51,736 nucleotides of DNA from Halodesulfovibrio sp. (GCA_003252375.1 QKEJ01000114.1:1-51736), one strand, 5' to 3'; positions 1 through 10,054 are shown, counted from the stretch's first letter. The notes: generated from the sequence alone by a model not told the origin. Translations and numbers: made by a program.

Positions 1-307
1 CTTGCGCGATGATGCGGTCAATCTGGCCGGGATCCATCTTGGGGGTGCCTTCCTGTGCGGGTTTGGCCTTCTGTTTTCCCTTCTTGTCGGCGAGCATGAT
101 GATGATGCGCTCGGCCCACAGGTTTGCATCGGGATGGGTAACGTGCACATTGCCTTCGAAACGGACCTGCTGGCCCGAGGCGTCGTAGGAAAGCTTGTCG
201 GAGGTCACCTTGATGGGGACGCTTTCCGCAGCCTGCAAGGCCGGTGCGAATGCGGTCATCAGTGCCAGCAGGCAAAGGGAAAGACCCAGTATCTTATTGC
301 GATTCAT
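1..307 (-). CDS. lptA: LptA, LPS-transport periplasmic protein (partial, C-terminus cut)
   Basis: The gene starts at ATG 305-307 and runs off the left edge after about 102 codons. The translation opens MNRNKILGLSLCLLAL, a signal peptide ending near LQAAE. It continues with an OstA-like beta segment (IKVTSDKLSYDASGQQV, then FEGNVHVTHPDANLWAERI). LptA bridges LPS from the inner-membrane LptBFGC complex to LptD across the periplasm. After the conserved strand there is a Lys-rich stretch (ADKKGKQKAKPAQEG), typical of the insert where LptA proteins vary. The start overlaps the 3' end of lptC by 14 nt, which implies translational coupling. Only the N-terminal part is visible, so total length and any fused domain are unknown. 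Confidence 0.85.
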   Translation of the reverse strand, partial: MNRNKILGLSLCLLALMTAFAPALQAAESVPIKVTSDKLSYDASGQQVRFEGNVHVTHPDANLWAERIIIMLADKKGKQKAKPAQEGTPKMDPGQIDRIIAQ

Positions 308-905
308 CCTTGCGCTCTCCTTCCAGTATGTCTTCCATCTGCTGCCGTACGGTCATCTCCACCGAGACGCCGTTGTCGGCATTGATGATATTGTCCTTGA
401 GGTACCAGACCACACCGTTGGCCGTGCCGAAAAGGTCGGGGCCGTCGAAGCGGACTTCGCCTTCCATGTGCAGGGTATGGCTAGTTCCGTTGTATATAAG
501 TCTATCGCAACGGATGTAGCCGCCTTCCCGTTCGATTTCAACCTGTTCCCATAGTCTGGCAATGCGGCTCTGCTGGTCCACAACGCCCCTGCCGGACCGG
601 ACCGTCAGTTCCTGATCGTCGGGCTTGAGAATGTAGATGATCTCCGGGTGGGATACCTGGATGACGCCTTCCTTCTGATCATACCAGGCCCCCTTGGCCT
701 TGAGACGCCAAAGCTGCTCGCCATGCTCTCCCTGCAGCAGTTCGATGCCCTTCAGGGAAAGATCCACGGCGCTTTCAGGACCCAGATCGCTTTTCTGCAC
801 GGCCTGACGGATCTCATTCACGGTCTTGCTTGTCATCAGGGTGATGGCCACGGCAGCCAAGGCTCCGATGAGGATGGCGCCGTACAGCAGCTTGCGTCCG
901 CCCAT
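294..905 (-). CDS. lptC: LptC, LPS export ABC transporter periplasmic anchor
   Basis: 203 residues. One N-terminal membrane helix (about residues 6-24) is followed by a periplasmic beta-jellyroll of the LptC/YrbK type. Recognisable pieces are DLSLKGIELLQGEHGEQLW and the repeated strand pattern with EVRFDGPDLFGTANGVVW. LptC couples LptBFG to LptA in moving LPS across the periplasm. It lies between kdsC (3 nt upstream) and lptA (14-nt overlap), the standard Kdo/Lpt gene order in proteobacteria. Length is normal for the family. Identification rests on fold-like pattern plus context, because LptC sequences are poorly conserved. Confidence 0.85.
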   Translation of the reverse strand: MGGRKLLYGAILIGALAAVAITLMTSKTVNEIRQAVQKSDLGPESAVDLSLKGIELLQGEHGEQLWRLKAKGAWYDQKEGVIQVSHPEIIYILKPDDQELTVRSGRGVVDQQSRIARLWEQVEIEREGGYIRCDRLIYNGTSHTLHMEGEVRFDGPDLFGTANGVVWYLKDNIINADNGVSVEMTVRQQMEDILEGERKDESQ

Positions 906-908
906 CAG

Positions 909-1427
909 CTAGTTCCAGCGGCTCATGGCCTGAGCCAGCTTGCCCTGCGCCTTGAGGATGAAACGGATGGCTTCCCGCACTGCGCCGTCCCCGCCCCGCG
1001 CCTGCGTGACGATGCGGGCTGCGTCCTTGGTTTCCGGCTGGGCATTGGCCACGGCCACGGGCAGCCCCACGGCGCGCATGGGCCCAAGGTCCACCCAGTC
1101 GTCGCCCACATAGGCCATGTTCTGCAACGTGATGCCGTACTTGGCGCGAATGGCTTCCAGACATTCCATCTTGTCCAGAAAGCCGGCGAAATAATCGTCG
1201 ATACCGAGGGAGGTGATACGGGCCTTCACGGCCTCGGATTCAAGGCCGGTGATGACGGCGACACGGAGGCCGGTGCTCTGAGCCACCTTGATGCCCAGTC
1301 CGTCCTGCACGTTGAACCGCTTGGTCACATTGCCCTGTCCGTCATAGTAGAGGCCGCCGTCCGTCAGGACGCCGTCGCAGTCCAGTACGATGACCTTGAT
1401 TTCCTTGGCAAGTTCCTCAGCACGCAT
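909..1427 (-). CDS. kdsC: 3-deoxy-D-manno-octulosonate 8-phosphate phosphatase (KdsC, HAD family)
   Basis: 172 residues. The HAD motif I is [10 protein letters not shown] (residues about 15-24) with the two catalytic Asp. Motif II is AVITG, and motif III/IV is [12 protein letters not shown]. The small C0-type HAD length and the [10 protein letters not shown] segment fit KdsC, which dephosphorylates Kdo-8-P to Kdo in the cytoplasm for LPS inner-core synthesis. Its start overlaps the end of kdsA by 11 nt and its stop lies 3 nt before lptC, so it sits inside a tightly packed operon. No missing active-site residue is apparent. Confidence 0.95.
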   Translation of the reverse strand: MRAEELAKEIKVIVLDCDGVLTDGGLYYDGQGNVTKRFNVQDGLGIKVAQSTGLRVAVITGLESEAVKARITSLGIDDYFAGFLDKMECLEAIRAKYGITLQNMAYVGDDWVDLGPMRAVGLPVAVANAQPETKDAARIVTQARGGDGAVREAIRFILKAQGKLAQAMSRWN

Positions 1428-2238
1428 AGGTAATGTTCCACAGAGTTGTCAGATCCTTGAGCAGCGGGTCCAGCTGCTGCAGGGGCCAGCTGTTGGGGCC
1501 GTCGCACAGGGCGCGGTCCGGATCGGGGTGACATTCAAGGAAGACCCCGTTTACGCCCGCGGCCACGGCGGCACGCGCCAGTCTGGGCACATACTGTCTG
1601 TCGCCGCCCGAGGAACCGCCCTGCCCTCCGGGGAGCTGGACCGAATGGGTGGCGTCAAAGACCACTGGCACGCCATAGGACTGCATGATGGGGATGGACC
1701 GGAAATCCACGACAAGGTTGTTGTATCCGAACGAAGCGCCACGCTCCGTAAGCAGGATGCGCTTGTTGCCCGTGGAGAACAGCTTGTCCAGTGCGGGACG
1801 CATGTCCCATGGGGCCACGAACTGCCCCTTCTTCACGTTGACGATGCGCCCGGTTCCGGCGGCGGCGATGAGCAGCGAGGTCTGGCGGCACAGGAAGGCG
1901 GGGATCTGCAGCACATCGGCCACTTCGGCTACCGGTGCGGCCTGCTCCGGCTCATGAATGTCGGTGACAATGGGGAGCCCCGTGGCTTCCTTGATCCGTG
2001 CAAGCCACTCCAGCCCCTTCACCATTCCCGGTCCGCGAAAGCTGTCCAGTGAGGTACGGTTGGCCTTGTCGTAGGAGCTTTTGAAGACAGCCGTCAGTCC
2101 GTAGGCTTCGGCGGCCTCCTTGACGGCGTGCGCCGTTTCCATGGCCAGGGCGAAGCTTTCCAGCGCGCAGGGCCCGGCAAAGATGAACGGGCCTGAAAGG
2201 AGCGAATCGTACAGGGGCTGAGCGTGATGGGCATGCAT
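1417..2238 (-). CDS. kdsA: 3-deoxy-8-phosphooctulonate synthase (Kdo-8-P synthase)
   Basis: 273 residues, normal for KdsA. It condenses phosphoenolpyruvate with D-arabinose 5-phosphate to give Kdo-8-phosphate. Diagnostic segments are [11 protein letters not shown] near the N-terminus, [12 protein letters not shown], the GPGMVKGL loop, [13 protein letters not shown] and [13 protein letters not shown]. The last part carries the conserved DATHS. The ATG at 2236-2238 has only a weak ribosome site (CAGGAC about 11 nt upstream). The gene opens the kdsA-kdsC-lptC-lptA run; a terminator separates it from pyrG upstream. Confidence 0.97.
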   Translation of the reverse strand: MHAHHAQPLYDSLLSGPFIFAGPCALESFALAMETAHAVKEAAEAYGLTAVFKSSYDKANRTSLDSFRGPGMVKGLEWLARIKEATGLPIVTDIHEPEQAAPVAEVADVLQIPAFLCRQTSLLIAAAGTGRIVNVKKGQFVAPWDMRPALDKLFSTGNKRILLTERGASFGYNNLVVDFRSIPIMQSYGVPVVFDATHSVQLPGGQGGSSGGDRQYVPRLARAAVAAGVNGVFLECHPDPDRALCDGPNSWPLQQLDPLLKDLTTLWNITYAC

Positions 2239-2312
2239 GCGTCGTGTTCTGTCCTGTTTGTCGTCTTGGTTGCGGATTCAAGAAAATATCGCAATCAACC
2301 TGCGAATGAAAG

Positions 2313-2348
2313 CATAAAATCGGGGGCACACCAAGGTGAGCCCCCGAT
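2313..2348 (-). terminator. Intrinsic terminator after pyrG
   Basis: On the minus strand a perfect 9-bp stem (arms 2340-2348 and 2319-2327, ATCGGGGGC/GCCCCCGAT) is followed by TTTTAT. It sits between the pyrG stop (2406) and the kdsA start (2238), so kdsA probably has its own promoter in the 75 bp that follow. Confidence 0.7.
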
Positions 2349-2405
2349 CGGTATCCCTAAACGGATGGCAGGAGATGCGTCAAAACGCGGTATGCCGCCG
2401 AGGTC

Positions 2406-4103
<1,698 letters not shown>

Positions 4104-4151
4104 TCAACACATCCGCTCAGATATACACAAAAAATCAATCAACGTCAGCCG

Positions 4152-4180
4152 TTGACTGTTATTCTATGTCCAACTATGAT
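4152..4180 (+). promoter_or_regulatory. Predicted sigma70 promoter for the purQ-like gene
   Basis: TTGACT at 4152-4157 and TATGAT at 4175-4180 are separated by 17 nt. The predicted transcript start near 4187 leaves a leader of about 140 nt before the ATG at 4328. The -35 box overlaps a perfect inverted repeat, TCAACG-N5-CGTTGA (4139-4155), that could be an operator. Confidence 0.6.
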
Positions 4181-4199
4181 CATCGGTCCCAGCACTGTT

Positions 4200-4295
4200 C
4201 TACGAAGAGCATCGCACTCGCTCGTAGCACAGGAAGATCATTCCAAAAGCGACAGGGTCTACCCGAACCGTTTGAGCAAGTAAAGACCCTTTTTC
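4200..4295 (+). promoter_or_regulatory. Possible attenuator in the purQ leader
   Basis: Two hairpins follow the predicted start. CTACGA (4200-4205) pairs with TCGTAG (4222-4227). AGGGTCT (4254-4260) pairs with AGACCCT (4284-4290) and runs straight into TTTTT (4291-4295), a terminator-like arrangement 33 nt before the start codon. The second loop is long (23 nt), so stability is uncertain. I cannot match it to the purine, PRPP or guanidine riboswitch consensus. Confidence 0.35.
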
Positions 4296-4327
4296 ACCAC
4301 ATGACAAATTCAGGAGACATTGCAGCA

Positions 4328-5137
4328 ATGGCCCAGGTTAAGACTCTGGTTATCACCGGGTACGGTACCAACTGCGAGGTTGAATCCGCCCATGCAGCAC
4401 GCCTTTCGGGCGCGGATGTTGCGGACATCGCCTTTTTTTCCGACCTCGTTGCCGGCCGCACCCGGCTTACCGACTACAATTTCCTGATCTTCCCCGGCGG
4501 TTTTCTTGACGGGGACGACTTGGGTTCGGCCCTTGCCGCAGCACAGCGCTGGCGCCATGCCGCCACGGATCAGAAGGATCCCCTGCTCAACCAGCTGAAG
4601 ACCTTTTTCGGCAACGGGGGCATCATTCTCGGCATCTGCAACGGCTTCCAGCTGCTGGTCAAGCTGGGGCTTCTGCCCGCCATCGGCGGTGACTATTTTG
4701 ACCGTCAGGTCTCTCTCTCCCACAACGATTCCGCCCGGTTCGAAGACAGATGGGTGCATCTGAAGGCCAATCCGGCCAGCCCCTGCGTCTTCACCAAGGG
4801 CGTGGACATGCTCTACCTTCCCGTGCGCCACGGCGAAGGCAAGATCATCTTCCGGGACGATTCCGTCCGTGAAGCCCTGCTGGCCAACAATCTGGTGGCC
4901 CTGCAGTATGCCGATCCCGAAACCGGCGCTCCCACCGAGGAATACCCCCTCAACCCCAACGGTTCGCCGCTGGGCATTGCCGGGCTGACCGACCCCTCCG
5001 GGCGCATCCTCGGTCTCATGCCCCATCCGGAGGCGTACAACCATCCTACCAACCACCCGGGATGGACCGCAGGGGAAACGAGCGAGTTGGGCATCATCCT
5101 GCTCAAGAACGGCATCAGCTACCTGAAGAGTCTGTAA
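4328..5137 (+). CDS. purQ: Phosphoribosylformylglycinamidine synthase glutaminase subunit (PurQ / PurL C-terminal-like)
   Basis: 269 residues from ATG 4328. That start is favoured because AGGAG lies at 4312-4316; an in-frame ATG at 4301 lies upstream of this site. The class I glutamine amidotransferase fold shows ITGYGTNCEVES at the N-terminus, FPGGFLDGDDLGS, the nucleophile elbow ILGICNGFQLL and the His-Glu dyad in GLMPHPEAYNHP. It would supply ammonia from glutamine for FGAM formation in purine synthesis. It is longer than the usual 225-230 residue PurQ and resembles the glutaminase end of large PurL. No purL or purS partner lies nearby. Own promoter upstream, strong terminator downstream. 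Confidence 0.85.
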   Translation: MAQVKTLVITGYGTNCEVESAHAARLSGADVADIAFFSDLVAGRTRLTDYNFLIFPGGFLDGDDLGSALAAAQRWRHAATDQKDPLLNQLKTFFGNGGIILGICNGFQLLVKLGLLPAIGGDYFDRQVSLSHNDSARFEDRWVHLKANPASPCVFTKGVDMLYLPVRHGEGKIIFRDDSVREALLANNLVALQYADPETGAPTEEYPLNPNGSPLGIAGLTDPSGRILGLMPHPEAYNHPTNHPGWTAGETSELGIILLKNGISYLKSL

Positions 5138-5140
5138 ACG

Positions 5141-5177
5141 CAATGTCCCCCGCTGTCTGACAGCGGGGGACATTTTC
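5141..5177 (+). terminator. Strong intrinsic terminator after purQ
   Basis: A near-perfect hairpin with arms ATGTCCCCCGCTGTC and its complement spans 5143-5173 with a 1-2 nt turn, then TTTTC. The stem is about 15 bp and GC-rich. Confidence 0.85.
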
Positions 5178-5217
5178 TTGTGGACGCGCACAGCGCCGAA
5201 GACATGACGGAGTGCCC

Positions 5218-5622
5218 ATGGTTCCCTGTTTCATCTGCGGCAAGGACAGCCTTGGCGGGTTCATCCACGGCTTTGTGCCAGCACCGGACAGCCAGAAGGT
5301 CGGCCTGTGTCCGGAGCACAATACCTTGGAAAACAAGAAGAAGGCGATCCTGCACTGGATCGTCGCCATGAAGGCCGAGGTGGAGGCGCAGAACCGCGAA
5401 CATGCGCGCCGCCTGAAGGCCCCCTTCCACTACACGCTTGTCATCCGCTACACGGATGGCGGCAATGTCTCCATTCCCTGCCTGTCGTGGGAGATCACGG
5501 ACCAGAATACCCTGCAGGTCACGCGCACGGACAAGACCCTTACCTTTGTTCCCCTGCATCAGGTCCGTCAGTTCGATGTGCAGGAGATCGCTCCCGGTCC
5601 CGGACCGGCCGACACCCCGTAG
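5218..5622 (+). CDS. Small zinc-ribbon-like hypothetical protein
   Basis: 134 residues from ATG 5218, which has GGAG 5 nt upstream; an in-frame GTG at 5212 overlaps that site and is less likely. Cys4-x2-Cys7 near the start and Cys31-x2-His34 form a plausible single zinc knuckle. A helical Lys/Glu-rich middle (about residues 40-65) follows, then a beta-rich C-terminal half (YTLVIRYTDGGNVSIPCL). No signal peptide or membrane segment is seen. It sits alone between the purQ terminator and the convergent mtgA. I do not recognise the family; it may be a lineage-specific protein. That it is coding is supported by the ribosome site and ordinary composition. Confidence 0.7.
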   Translation: MVPCFICGKDSLGGFIHGFVPAPDSQKVGLCPEHNTLENKKKAILHWIVAMKAEVEAQNREHARRLKAPFHYTLVIRYTDGGNVSIPCLSWEITDQNTLQVTRTDKTLTFVPLHQVRQFDVQEIAPGPGPADTP

Positions 5623-5660
5623 CACGGCTGCGGACGCCTGTGCCCGTCTCCCGTTTTCCT

Positions 5661-6461
5661 CTATTGTACAGCTTCCCGTGGTGCGGTTTCCTGCTGCAGA
5701 CGACGCTGCAGGCGGCGCAGAATAACGCGGGCGCGCAGCCGCACGATGCGTGACCCCGATGACGGGGACCATTTGAGGGGATTGGGGAGAATGGCCGCCA
5801 ATCTGGCGGACTCCACAGGCGTGAGGGCTGAGGGCGGCTTGCCGTAGTAGTGACGGGCCGCTGCGCCGATGCCGAAGATGCCGTCCCCCCACTCGATGCA
5901 GTTGAGATACAGCTCCAGAATGCGGGCCTTGCTCAGCTGCCGTTCCACCCGCCATGTCACCACGGCCTCGCGCAGCTTGCGCAGCAGGCTCTTGTCCGGA
6001 GAAAAAAAGAGATTCTTGGCGAGTTGCTGGGAAATGGTGCTTCCGCCTGCAACCAGCCTGCCCTCCTCCAGATTGCGCAGCAGCGCCTCTTCCAATCCTT
6101 CCATGTCGAATCCACCATGGGACCAGAACTTGTCGTCCTCGGCAATGGTCACCGCCTTCACCAGATTGGGGGAGATGTCCTGCAGGCGTACCCATTGATG
6201 GCGGATGGACCTGCGTACCCCCTGCTCTGCCCATTGTTCCCGGCGATATTCCATGAAGGCGGTGGTTTTGGGATTGTTCCGGGCCAGTCCGGTGATGTCG
6301 GGCCAGATGAAGAAGCGGGCGAGGTCCAGCCCGCCTAGCAGAAGCAGGATGGCAAGGATGCGGACGACAAGGCGCGTCCGGCTGCGACATGCCCGTGAAG
6401 AGAGGCAACCGTCTGCGGCTGTCCGAAAGCGCTGCAGGATTGCAGGAATCCCCTTGTCCAT
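5661..6461 (-). CDS. mtgA: Monofunctional biosynthetic peptidoglycan transglycosylase
   Basis: 266 residues. A cationic N-terminus precedes one membrane helix (about residues 31-50). A GT51 domain follows with VTIAEDDKFWSHGGFD, holding the catalytic Glu, then GGSTISQQLAKNLFFSP and RKLREAVVTWRVERQL. MtgA polymerises glycan strands from lipid II at the outer face of the inner membrane. There is no transpeptidase domain, which separates it from class A PBPs. It is followed within 40 nt by no same-strand gene and is convergent with the small zinc-ribbon gene. The exchanger gene upstream ends 36 nt before its start. Confidence 0.95.
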   Translation of the reverse strand: MDKGIPAILQRFRTAADGCLSSRACRSRTRLVVRILAILLLLGGLDLARFFIWPDITGLARNNPKTTAFMEYRREQWAEQGVRRSIRHQWVRLQDISPNLVKAVTIAEDDKFWSHGGFDMEGLEEALLRNLEEGRLVAGGSTISQQLAKNLFFSPDKSLLRKLREAVVTWRVERQLSKARILELYLNCIEWGDGIFGIGAAARHYYGKPPSALTPVESARLAAILPNPLKWSPSSGSRIVRLRARVILRRLQRRLQQETAPREAVQ

Positions 6462-6497
6462 GTCGTCCCCCGGGCTGCAGGCAGCCGGTGTCAGATA

Positions 6498-7466
6498 CTA
6501 GAGTACGGCGGAATAGATGAGCCAGCCATTGTAGCCCGCGTAGATGGTCAGCAGAACGCAGGCTTCCATCCGGTTGATGCGGGGCTGCCCCCGGAAGCCG
6601 ATGCCCATGGCCAGCAGCGCTCCCGTCAGGCCCAGCATGATGGGCATGTCGCGGGTCAGCACGGCCGGGTCTACGGCCATGGGCTGTATGCTGCCGGCAA
6701 TGCCCACGACGGCCAGCGTGTTGAAGAGGTTGGACCCCAGCACGTTGCCGAGGGCAATGTCATGCTCCTTCTTGACTGCAGCTGCCATGGATGAGGCCAG
6801 CTCGGGCAGGGAGGTGCCGAGCGCGACAATGGTAAGTCCGATGACCAGGTCGCTTACGCCCAACGCCTGCGCAATGCTCACGGCCCCCCAGACCAGCATG
6901 CGGGAGCTGAGAATGAGCACCACAAGCCCTATGGTGAGCCACAGGGCTGCTTTGCCCAGAGGCATGGCATTGGCCTTGAGGTCGTCGTCCATTTCCGTGG
7001 CAAAGGAGTCGGTGCGGGTGCGCATGCCCTGCATGACGGACCAGCCCATGATGCCGAAAAAGAGAGCCAGCAGGATAACGGCGTCAAGACGTGACAGGGC
7101 ACCGTCCCACAGCTGGACAAGGGCAACCACGCAGGCTCCGAGCAGGAGGGGGAGTTCACGCCTGAGCACCTGGGAATGCACGGCAATGGGGCTGATAAGG
7201 GCAGCAGCGCCTAGGATGAGGGCGATGTTGGCGATGTTCGATCCGTACGCGTTGCCCAGCGCAAGACCGGGGTTGCCCTGCAGGGCGGACTGGGCGGACA
7301 CCAGCATTTCCGGCACCGAGGTGCCGAAACCGACGATGACCATCCCGATGAGCAGCGGGGGCATCCCGAAATGACGGGCCGTGGCGGCCGCTCCTTCCAC
7401 GAAGCGGTCGGCGCTCCAGACAAGGAGTCCGAGTCCGGCAATGATACTGAATACGGCGTAGAGCAT
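6498..7466 (-). CDS. Calcium/sodium antiporter of the CaCA family (YrbG-like)
   Basis: 322 residues from ATG 7466 (MLYAVFSIIAGLGLLVWSAD). An open frame extends 29 codons further, but the extension is low-complexity and non-hydrophobic, and CAGGAAC precedes the chosen ATG. Two inverted alpha-repeats are clear: IVGFGTSVPEMLVSAQSAL and IVALGTSLPELASSMAA. The two conserved acidic residues (GTSVPE, GTSLPE) that bind the cation are both present. About ten membrane helices flank a charged cytoplasmic loop (RTRTDSFATEMDDDLK). It likely exchanges Ca2+ for Na+ or H+ at the inner membrane. It lies downstream of the DJ-1-like gene on the same strand with a 147-nt gap. Confidence 0.9.
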   Translation of the reverse strand: MLYAVFSIIAGLGLLVWSADRFVEGAAATARHFGMPPLLIGMVIVGFGTSVPEMLVSAQSALQGNPGLALGNAYGSNIANIALILGAAALISPIAVHSQVLRRELPLLLGACVVALVQLWDGALSRLDAVILLALFFGIMGWSVMQGMRTRTDSFATEMDDDLKANAMPLGKAALWLTIGLVVLILSSRMLVWGAVSIAQALGVSDLVIGLTIVALGTSLPELASSMAAAVKKEHDIALGNVLGSNLFNTLAVVGIAGSIQPMAVDPAVLTRDMPIMLGLTGALLAMGIGFRGQPRINRMEACVLLTIYAGYNGWLIYSAVL

Positions 7467-7613
7467 GACGCTGTGGGTTCCTGTGCGTGTTCCCGCAGGA
7501 GCAACGCGGATCGAGATCGGCATGCCCGGCGAAGACCTGTTCTCGCCGGACATGCGTATGGATGGGCCTCTGTACCCTTGGTACGGGCCGTAGGCAAGGG
7601 GAAAGCCCCTGCC

Positions 7614-8315
7614 CTACTTGCGGATGTAGCTGACTCCCAGCCGGCGCAGCAGTGCCTCTGCCAGCGGCAGGGAGGATGCGGGATTCTGGCCCGTAAGCAG
7701 CAGGCCGTCCTCGACCACATGGGGCTGCCATTCGGGGCCGCATTCGTACTGGGCACCCTGCTCGGCAAGGGCGTCCTGCAACAGGAACGGAACAACGGCG
7801 TCCAGCCCCACCGCGGTTTCTTCCTCGTTGGAGAATCCCGTTGCACGGCGTCCGGCAAGAATGGACTTGCCGTTGCCGTCCACGGCCTTCAGGAGCGCTG
7901 CAGGGCCATGGCACACGGCGGCTACGGGCTTCTTGTCCAGAATGAAATCGCCAATGAGTTCGGCTACGGTCTCGTCCTGCGCAAGGTCGAACATGGGGCC
8001 GTGTCCGCCGGGAAAGAAGACGGCGTCATAGTCCTCGGCACGCACCATGTCCAGCGGAATGCTGTCCTGCACCGCCTCCATGGCCGTCTTGTCCTTGGTG
8101 AACCGGCGCGTCCACTCGTTCTGAGCGCCCTCTTCCGTGCTACGCGGATCAAGGGGGGCCTTTCCGCCCATGGGAGATGCCACGGTCACGTCAAGGCCGG
8201 CATCGGTGAAGAGCAGATACGGGGCCGCCATTTCCTCCAGCCACCAGCCGGTGGGATGCCCGCTGTTGCCCAGCGTGGCGTGGGAAGTAAGAACCATGAG
8301 AATCGTCTTGGACAT
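7614..8315 (-). CDS. DJ-1/PfpI superfamily protein (class I glutamine amidotransferase-like; HchA/Hsp31-related)
   Basis: 233 residues. The nucleophile elbow VAAVCHGPAALL carries the Cys-His pair. The acidic residue is in DYDAVFFPGGHGPM, and the N-terminal ILMVLTSHATLG and the EEMAAPYLLF segment match the Hsp31-like branch used for glyoxalase III or protein/nucleotide deglycation roles. The substrate cannot be told from sequence. AAGGAG lies 8 nt before the ATG. A hairpin at 7590-7617 overlaps the stop codon and could end the transcript, although it lacks a T-run. Confidence 0.88.
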   Translation of the reverse strand: MSKTILMVLTSHATLGNSGHPTGWWLEEMAAPYLLFTDAGLDVTVASPMGGKAPLDPRSTEEGAQNEWTRRFTKDKTAMEAVQDSIPLDMVRAEDYDAVFFPGGHGPMFDLAQDETVAELIGDFILDKKPVAAVCHGPAALLKAVDGNGKSILAGRRATGFSNEEETAVGLDAVVPFLLQDALAEQGAQYECGPEWQPHVVEDGLLLTGQNPASSLPLAEALLRRLGVSYIRK

Positions 8316-8342
8316 AGGTGCTCCTTTTGAACCGGTTATCCC

Positions 8343-8370
8343 ATTCTATACAATGCCCTGCGCGTGTAAA
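8343..8370 (-). promoter_or_regulatory. Predicted sigma70 promoter for the DJ-1/PfpI gene
   Basis: On the minus strand TTTACA (8370-8365) and TAGAAT (8348-8343) are spaced by 16 nt. The predicted start falls about 20 nt before the ATG at 8315. Confidence 0.55.
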
Positions 8371-8404
8371 GCATGTCACCACGTTTGCGGCACCATTGCA
8401 GTAC

Positions 8405-8435
8405 CATGAAAAACGGCCGCACGTGGCGGCCGTTT
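8405..8435 (-). terminator. Intrinsic terminator after the NSS symporter/MetS pair
   Basis: Minus-strand hairpin with arms AAACGGCCGC / GCGGCCGTTT (8411-8434) is followed by TTCATG with two extra T. It lies 12 nt past the small-subunit stop. Confidence 0.7.
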
Positions 8436-8446
8436 GAACATGCAGG

Positions 8447-8557
8447 CTATTCCTTGCCGGCAAGATGTTTCCGGATGGCGAGGCGCAGGCACCATATGGC
8501 ACCGCCCCAGGTTACGCCGAATCCGGTCATCATCATGACGATGGCGGAAGTTTCCAT
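8447..8557 (-). CDS. MetS-type small subunit of the NSS transporter (36 aa)
   Basis: A 36-codon frame runs from ATG 8557 to TAG 8447. It begins METSAIVMMMTGFGVTWGGA and ends RKHLAGKE. AGGAGG overlaps the stop codon of the symporter gene and lies 5 nt before this ATG, so translation is probably coupled. The peptide has one membrane helix (about residues 5-24) and a basic tail. It matches the pattern of the MetS small subunit known to be needed by MetP-type sodium-dependent methionine/alanine transporters in other bacteria. It is too short for default gene callers. Confidence 0.85.
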   Translation of the reverse strand: METSAIVMMMTGFGVTWGGAIWCLRLAIRKHLAGKE

Positions 8558-8566
8558 GTGCGCCTC

Positions 8567-10054
8567 CTAGTGTTGCGTACTCATGAAGGTGGGGGCCGCC
8601 TGCTTGTTGCGCAGGTACACGCCCATCATCAGGACAAAGGGAATGAGCGACCAGCCCAGGGCGATCAGTTCGTCCGTGCCGTACCCGCCGTACGGGGTGC
8701 CGAAGTCACCCTGTACATTGCGCAGGGTGGCGTAGCCCAGCACGATGATGGTCACGAACTTCAGGCAGGTCTTCCAGATCGTGCCCACGGTGAAGTCCGA
8801 GGTCGCGTTGACGTGCGTCTTGGTCTCGTCAAGCCCCACCACCCAGCTGAGCAGGACGATTTCGATGAGCGCAACGGGAAGCAGGCACAGGTTGTTGATG
8901 AAGTGGTCAACGATGTCCAGAATCAGCAGGCCTCCGCCCGTGGCAAAGATGCTGGTGAGGCCGAAGCCTGCCGCGCAGTATACGGTGACGGTAGCCTTGC
9001 GGGACCAGCCAAACTTGTCGATGAACGAGGAGCAGATGGCTTCCACGATGGAGATCTGCGAGCTCAGCCCGGCCATGAGCAGGCACAGGAAGAAGAGCAC
9101 CCCGAAGAACGAGGGCATGGGCATGGTGTTGATGGCCTTGGGAATGATGACGAAGGCGAGACCGACGCCGGCACCGGCCACATCCGTCACGGACTTGCCG
9201 GTTTCGTGGGCCATGTTGCCGAGCACGCTGAAGATCATCACCCCGGCCAGCAGCGAGAAACCGCAGTTGAGGAAGACGGTCATGGCTGCATTGTTGGCGG
9301 TGTCGGATTCCTTGGGCAGATAGCTCGAATAGGCGAGCATGATGGAGAATCCCACGGACAGGGAATAGAAGATCTGCCCATAGGCGTCCGTCCAGACGCT
9401 GAAGTCGGCAATCTTGGAAAAGTCGGGGCGGAACAGGAATTCAAGCCCGGTCAGAGCGCCGTCAAGGGTGACCACGCGGCAAATGAGCACCAGCACCAGG
9501 ACGAACAGCAGGGGAATGAGCACCTTGCAGGCTCGTTCAATGCCCTTGCGGACGCCGGAGGTGCAGGCGGTCCATGTGGCCAGCCAGGTCAGCGCGCAGG
9601 CACCCAGAATGTTCCAGCGTATGCCGCCAAGCTCCAGGGGGGAACCGGTCAGGCCAAGATACTCATTGAAGAAGAAGGCCTTGGGATCGCTGCCCCAGCT
9701 CTGATCCACGGCAAAGGTGGCGTAGTTGAGGGTCCAGCCTACGACAGCAACGTAGTAGATGGAGATGACCGCGGCCACCATGACCTGAGACCAGCCAATC
9801 CATTCCCATTTGGGGTTCAGCGAGGCGAAGACCTTGGGGGCGGAGCCCCGGTACTTCTGGCCAAGGCCGAATTCCAGGATCATGAAGGGAATGCCTGCGG
9901 TGAGCAGAGCAAAGATGTAGGGAATGAGAAAGGCGCCGCCGCCATTTTCGTACGCCATGTACGGGAATCGCCAGATGTTGCCGAGACCGATCGCGGAACC
10001 GACGGCTGCGAGAATGAACCCGAGCCGCGATCCCCATTGTTCGCGCTTCTTCAT
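8567..10054 (-). CDS. Sodium-dependent neurotransmitter:sodium symporter family (MetP-like) amino-acid transporter
   Basis: 495 residues from ATG 10054 (MKKREQWGSRLGFILAAVG). The frame stays open 125 codons upstream, but MKKREQWGSRL is the standard NSS start and the upstream part is not membrane-like. About 12 helices are seen. TM1 has the unwound Na+ site SAIGLGNIWRFPYMAYENGG, and TM8 has SQISIVEAICSSFIDKFG. The companion MetS peptide 10 nt downstream suggests substrates such as methionine or alanine. The 455-bp upstream region is non-coding and may hold a structured leader. The protein acts in the inner membrane. Confidence 0.92.
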   Translation of the reverse strand: MKKREQWGSRLGFILAAVGSAIGLGNIWRFPYMAYENGGGAFLIPYIFALLTAGIPFMILEFGLGQKYRGSAPKVFASLNPKWEWIGWSQVMVAAVISIYYVAVVGWTLNYATFAVDQSWGSDPKAFFFNEYLGLTGSPLELGGIRWNILGACALTWLATWTACTSGVRKGIERACKVLIPLLFVLVLVLICRVVTLDGALTGLEFLFRPDFSKIADFSVWTDAYGQIFYSLSVGFSIMLAYSSYLPKESDTANNAAMTVFLNCGFSLLAGVMIFSVLGNMAHETGKSVTDVAGAGVGLAFVIIPKAINTMPMPSFFGVLFFLCLLMAGLSSQISIVEAICSSFIDKFGWSRKATVTVYCAAGFGLTSIFATGGGLLILDIVDHFINNLCLLPVALIEIVLLSWVVGLDETKTHVNATSDFTVGTIWKTCLKFVTIIVLGYATLRNVQGDFGTPYGGYGTDELIALGWSLIPFVLMMGVYLRNKQAAPTFMSTQH

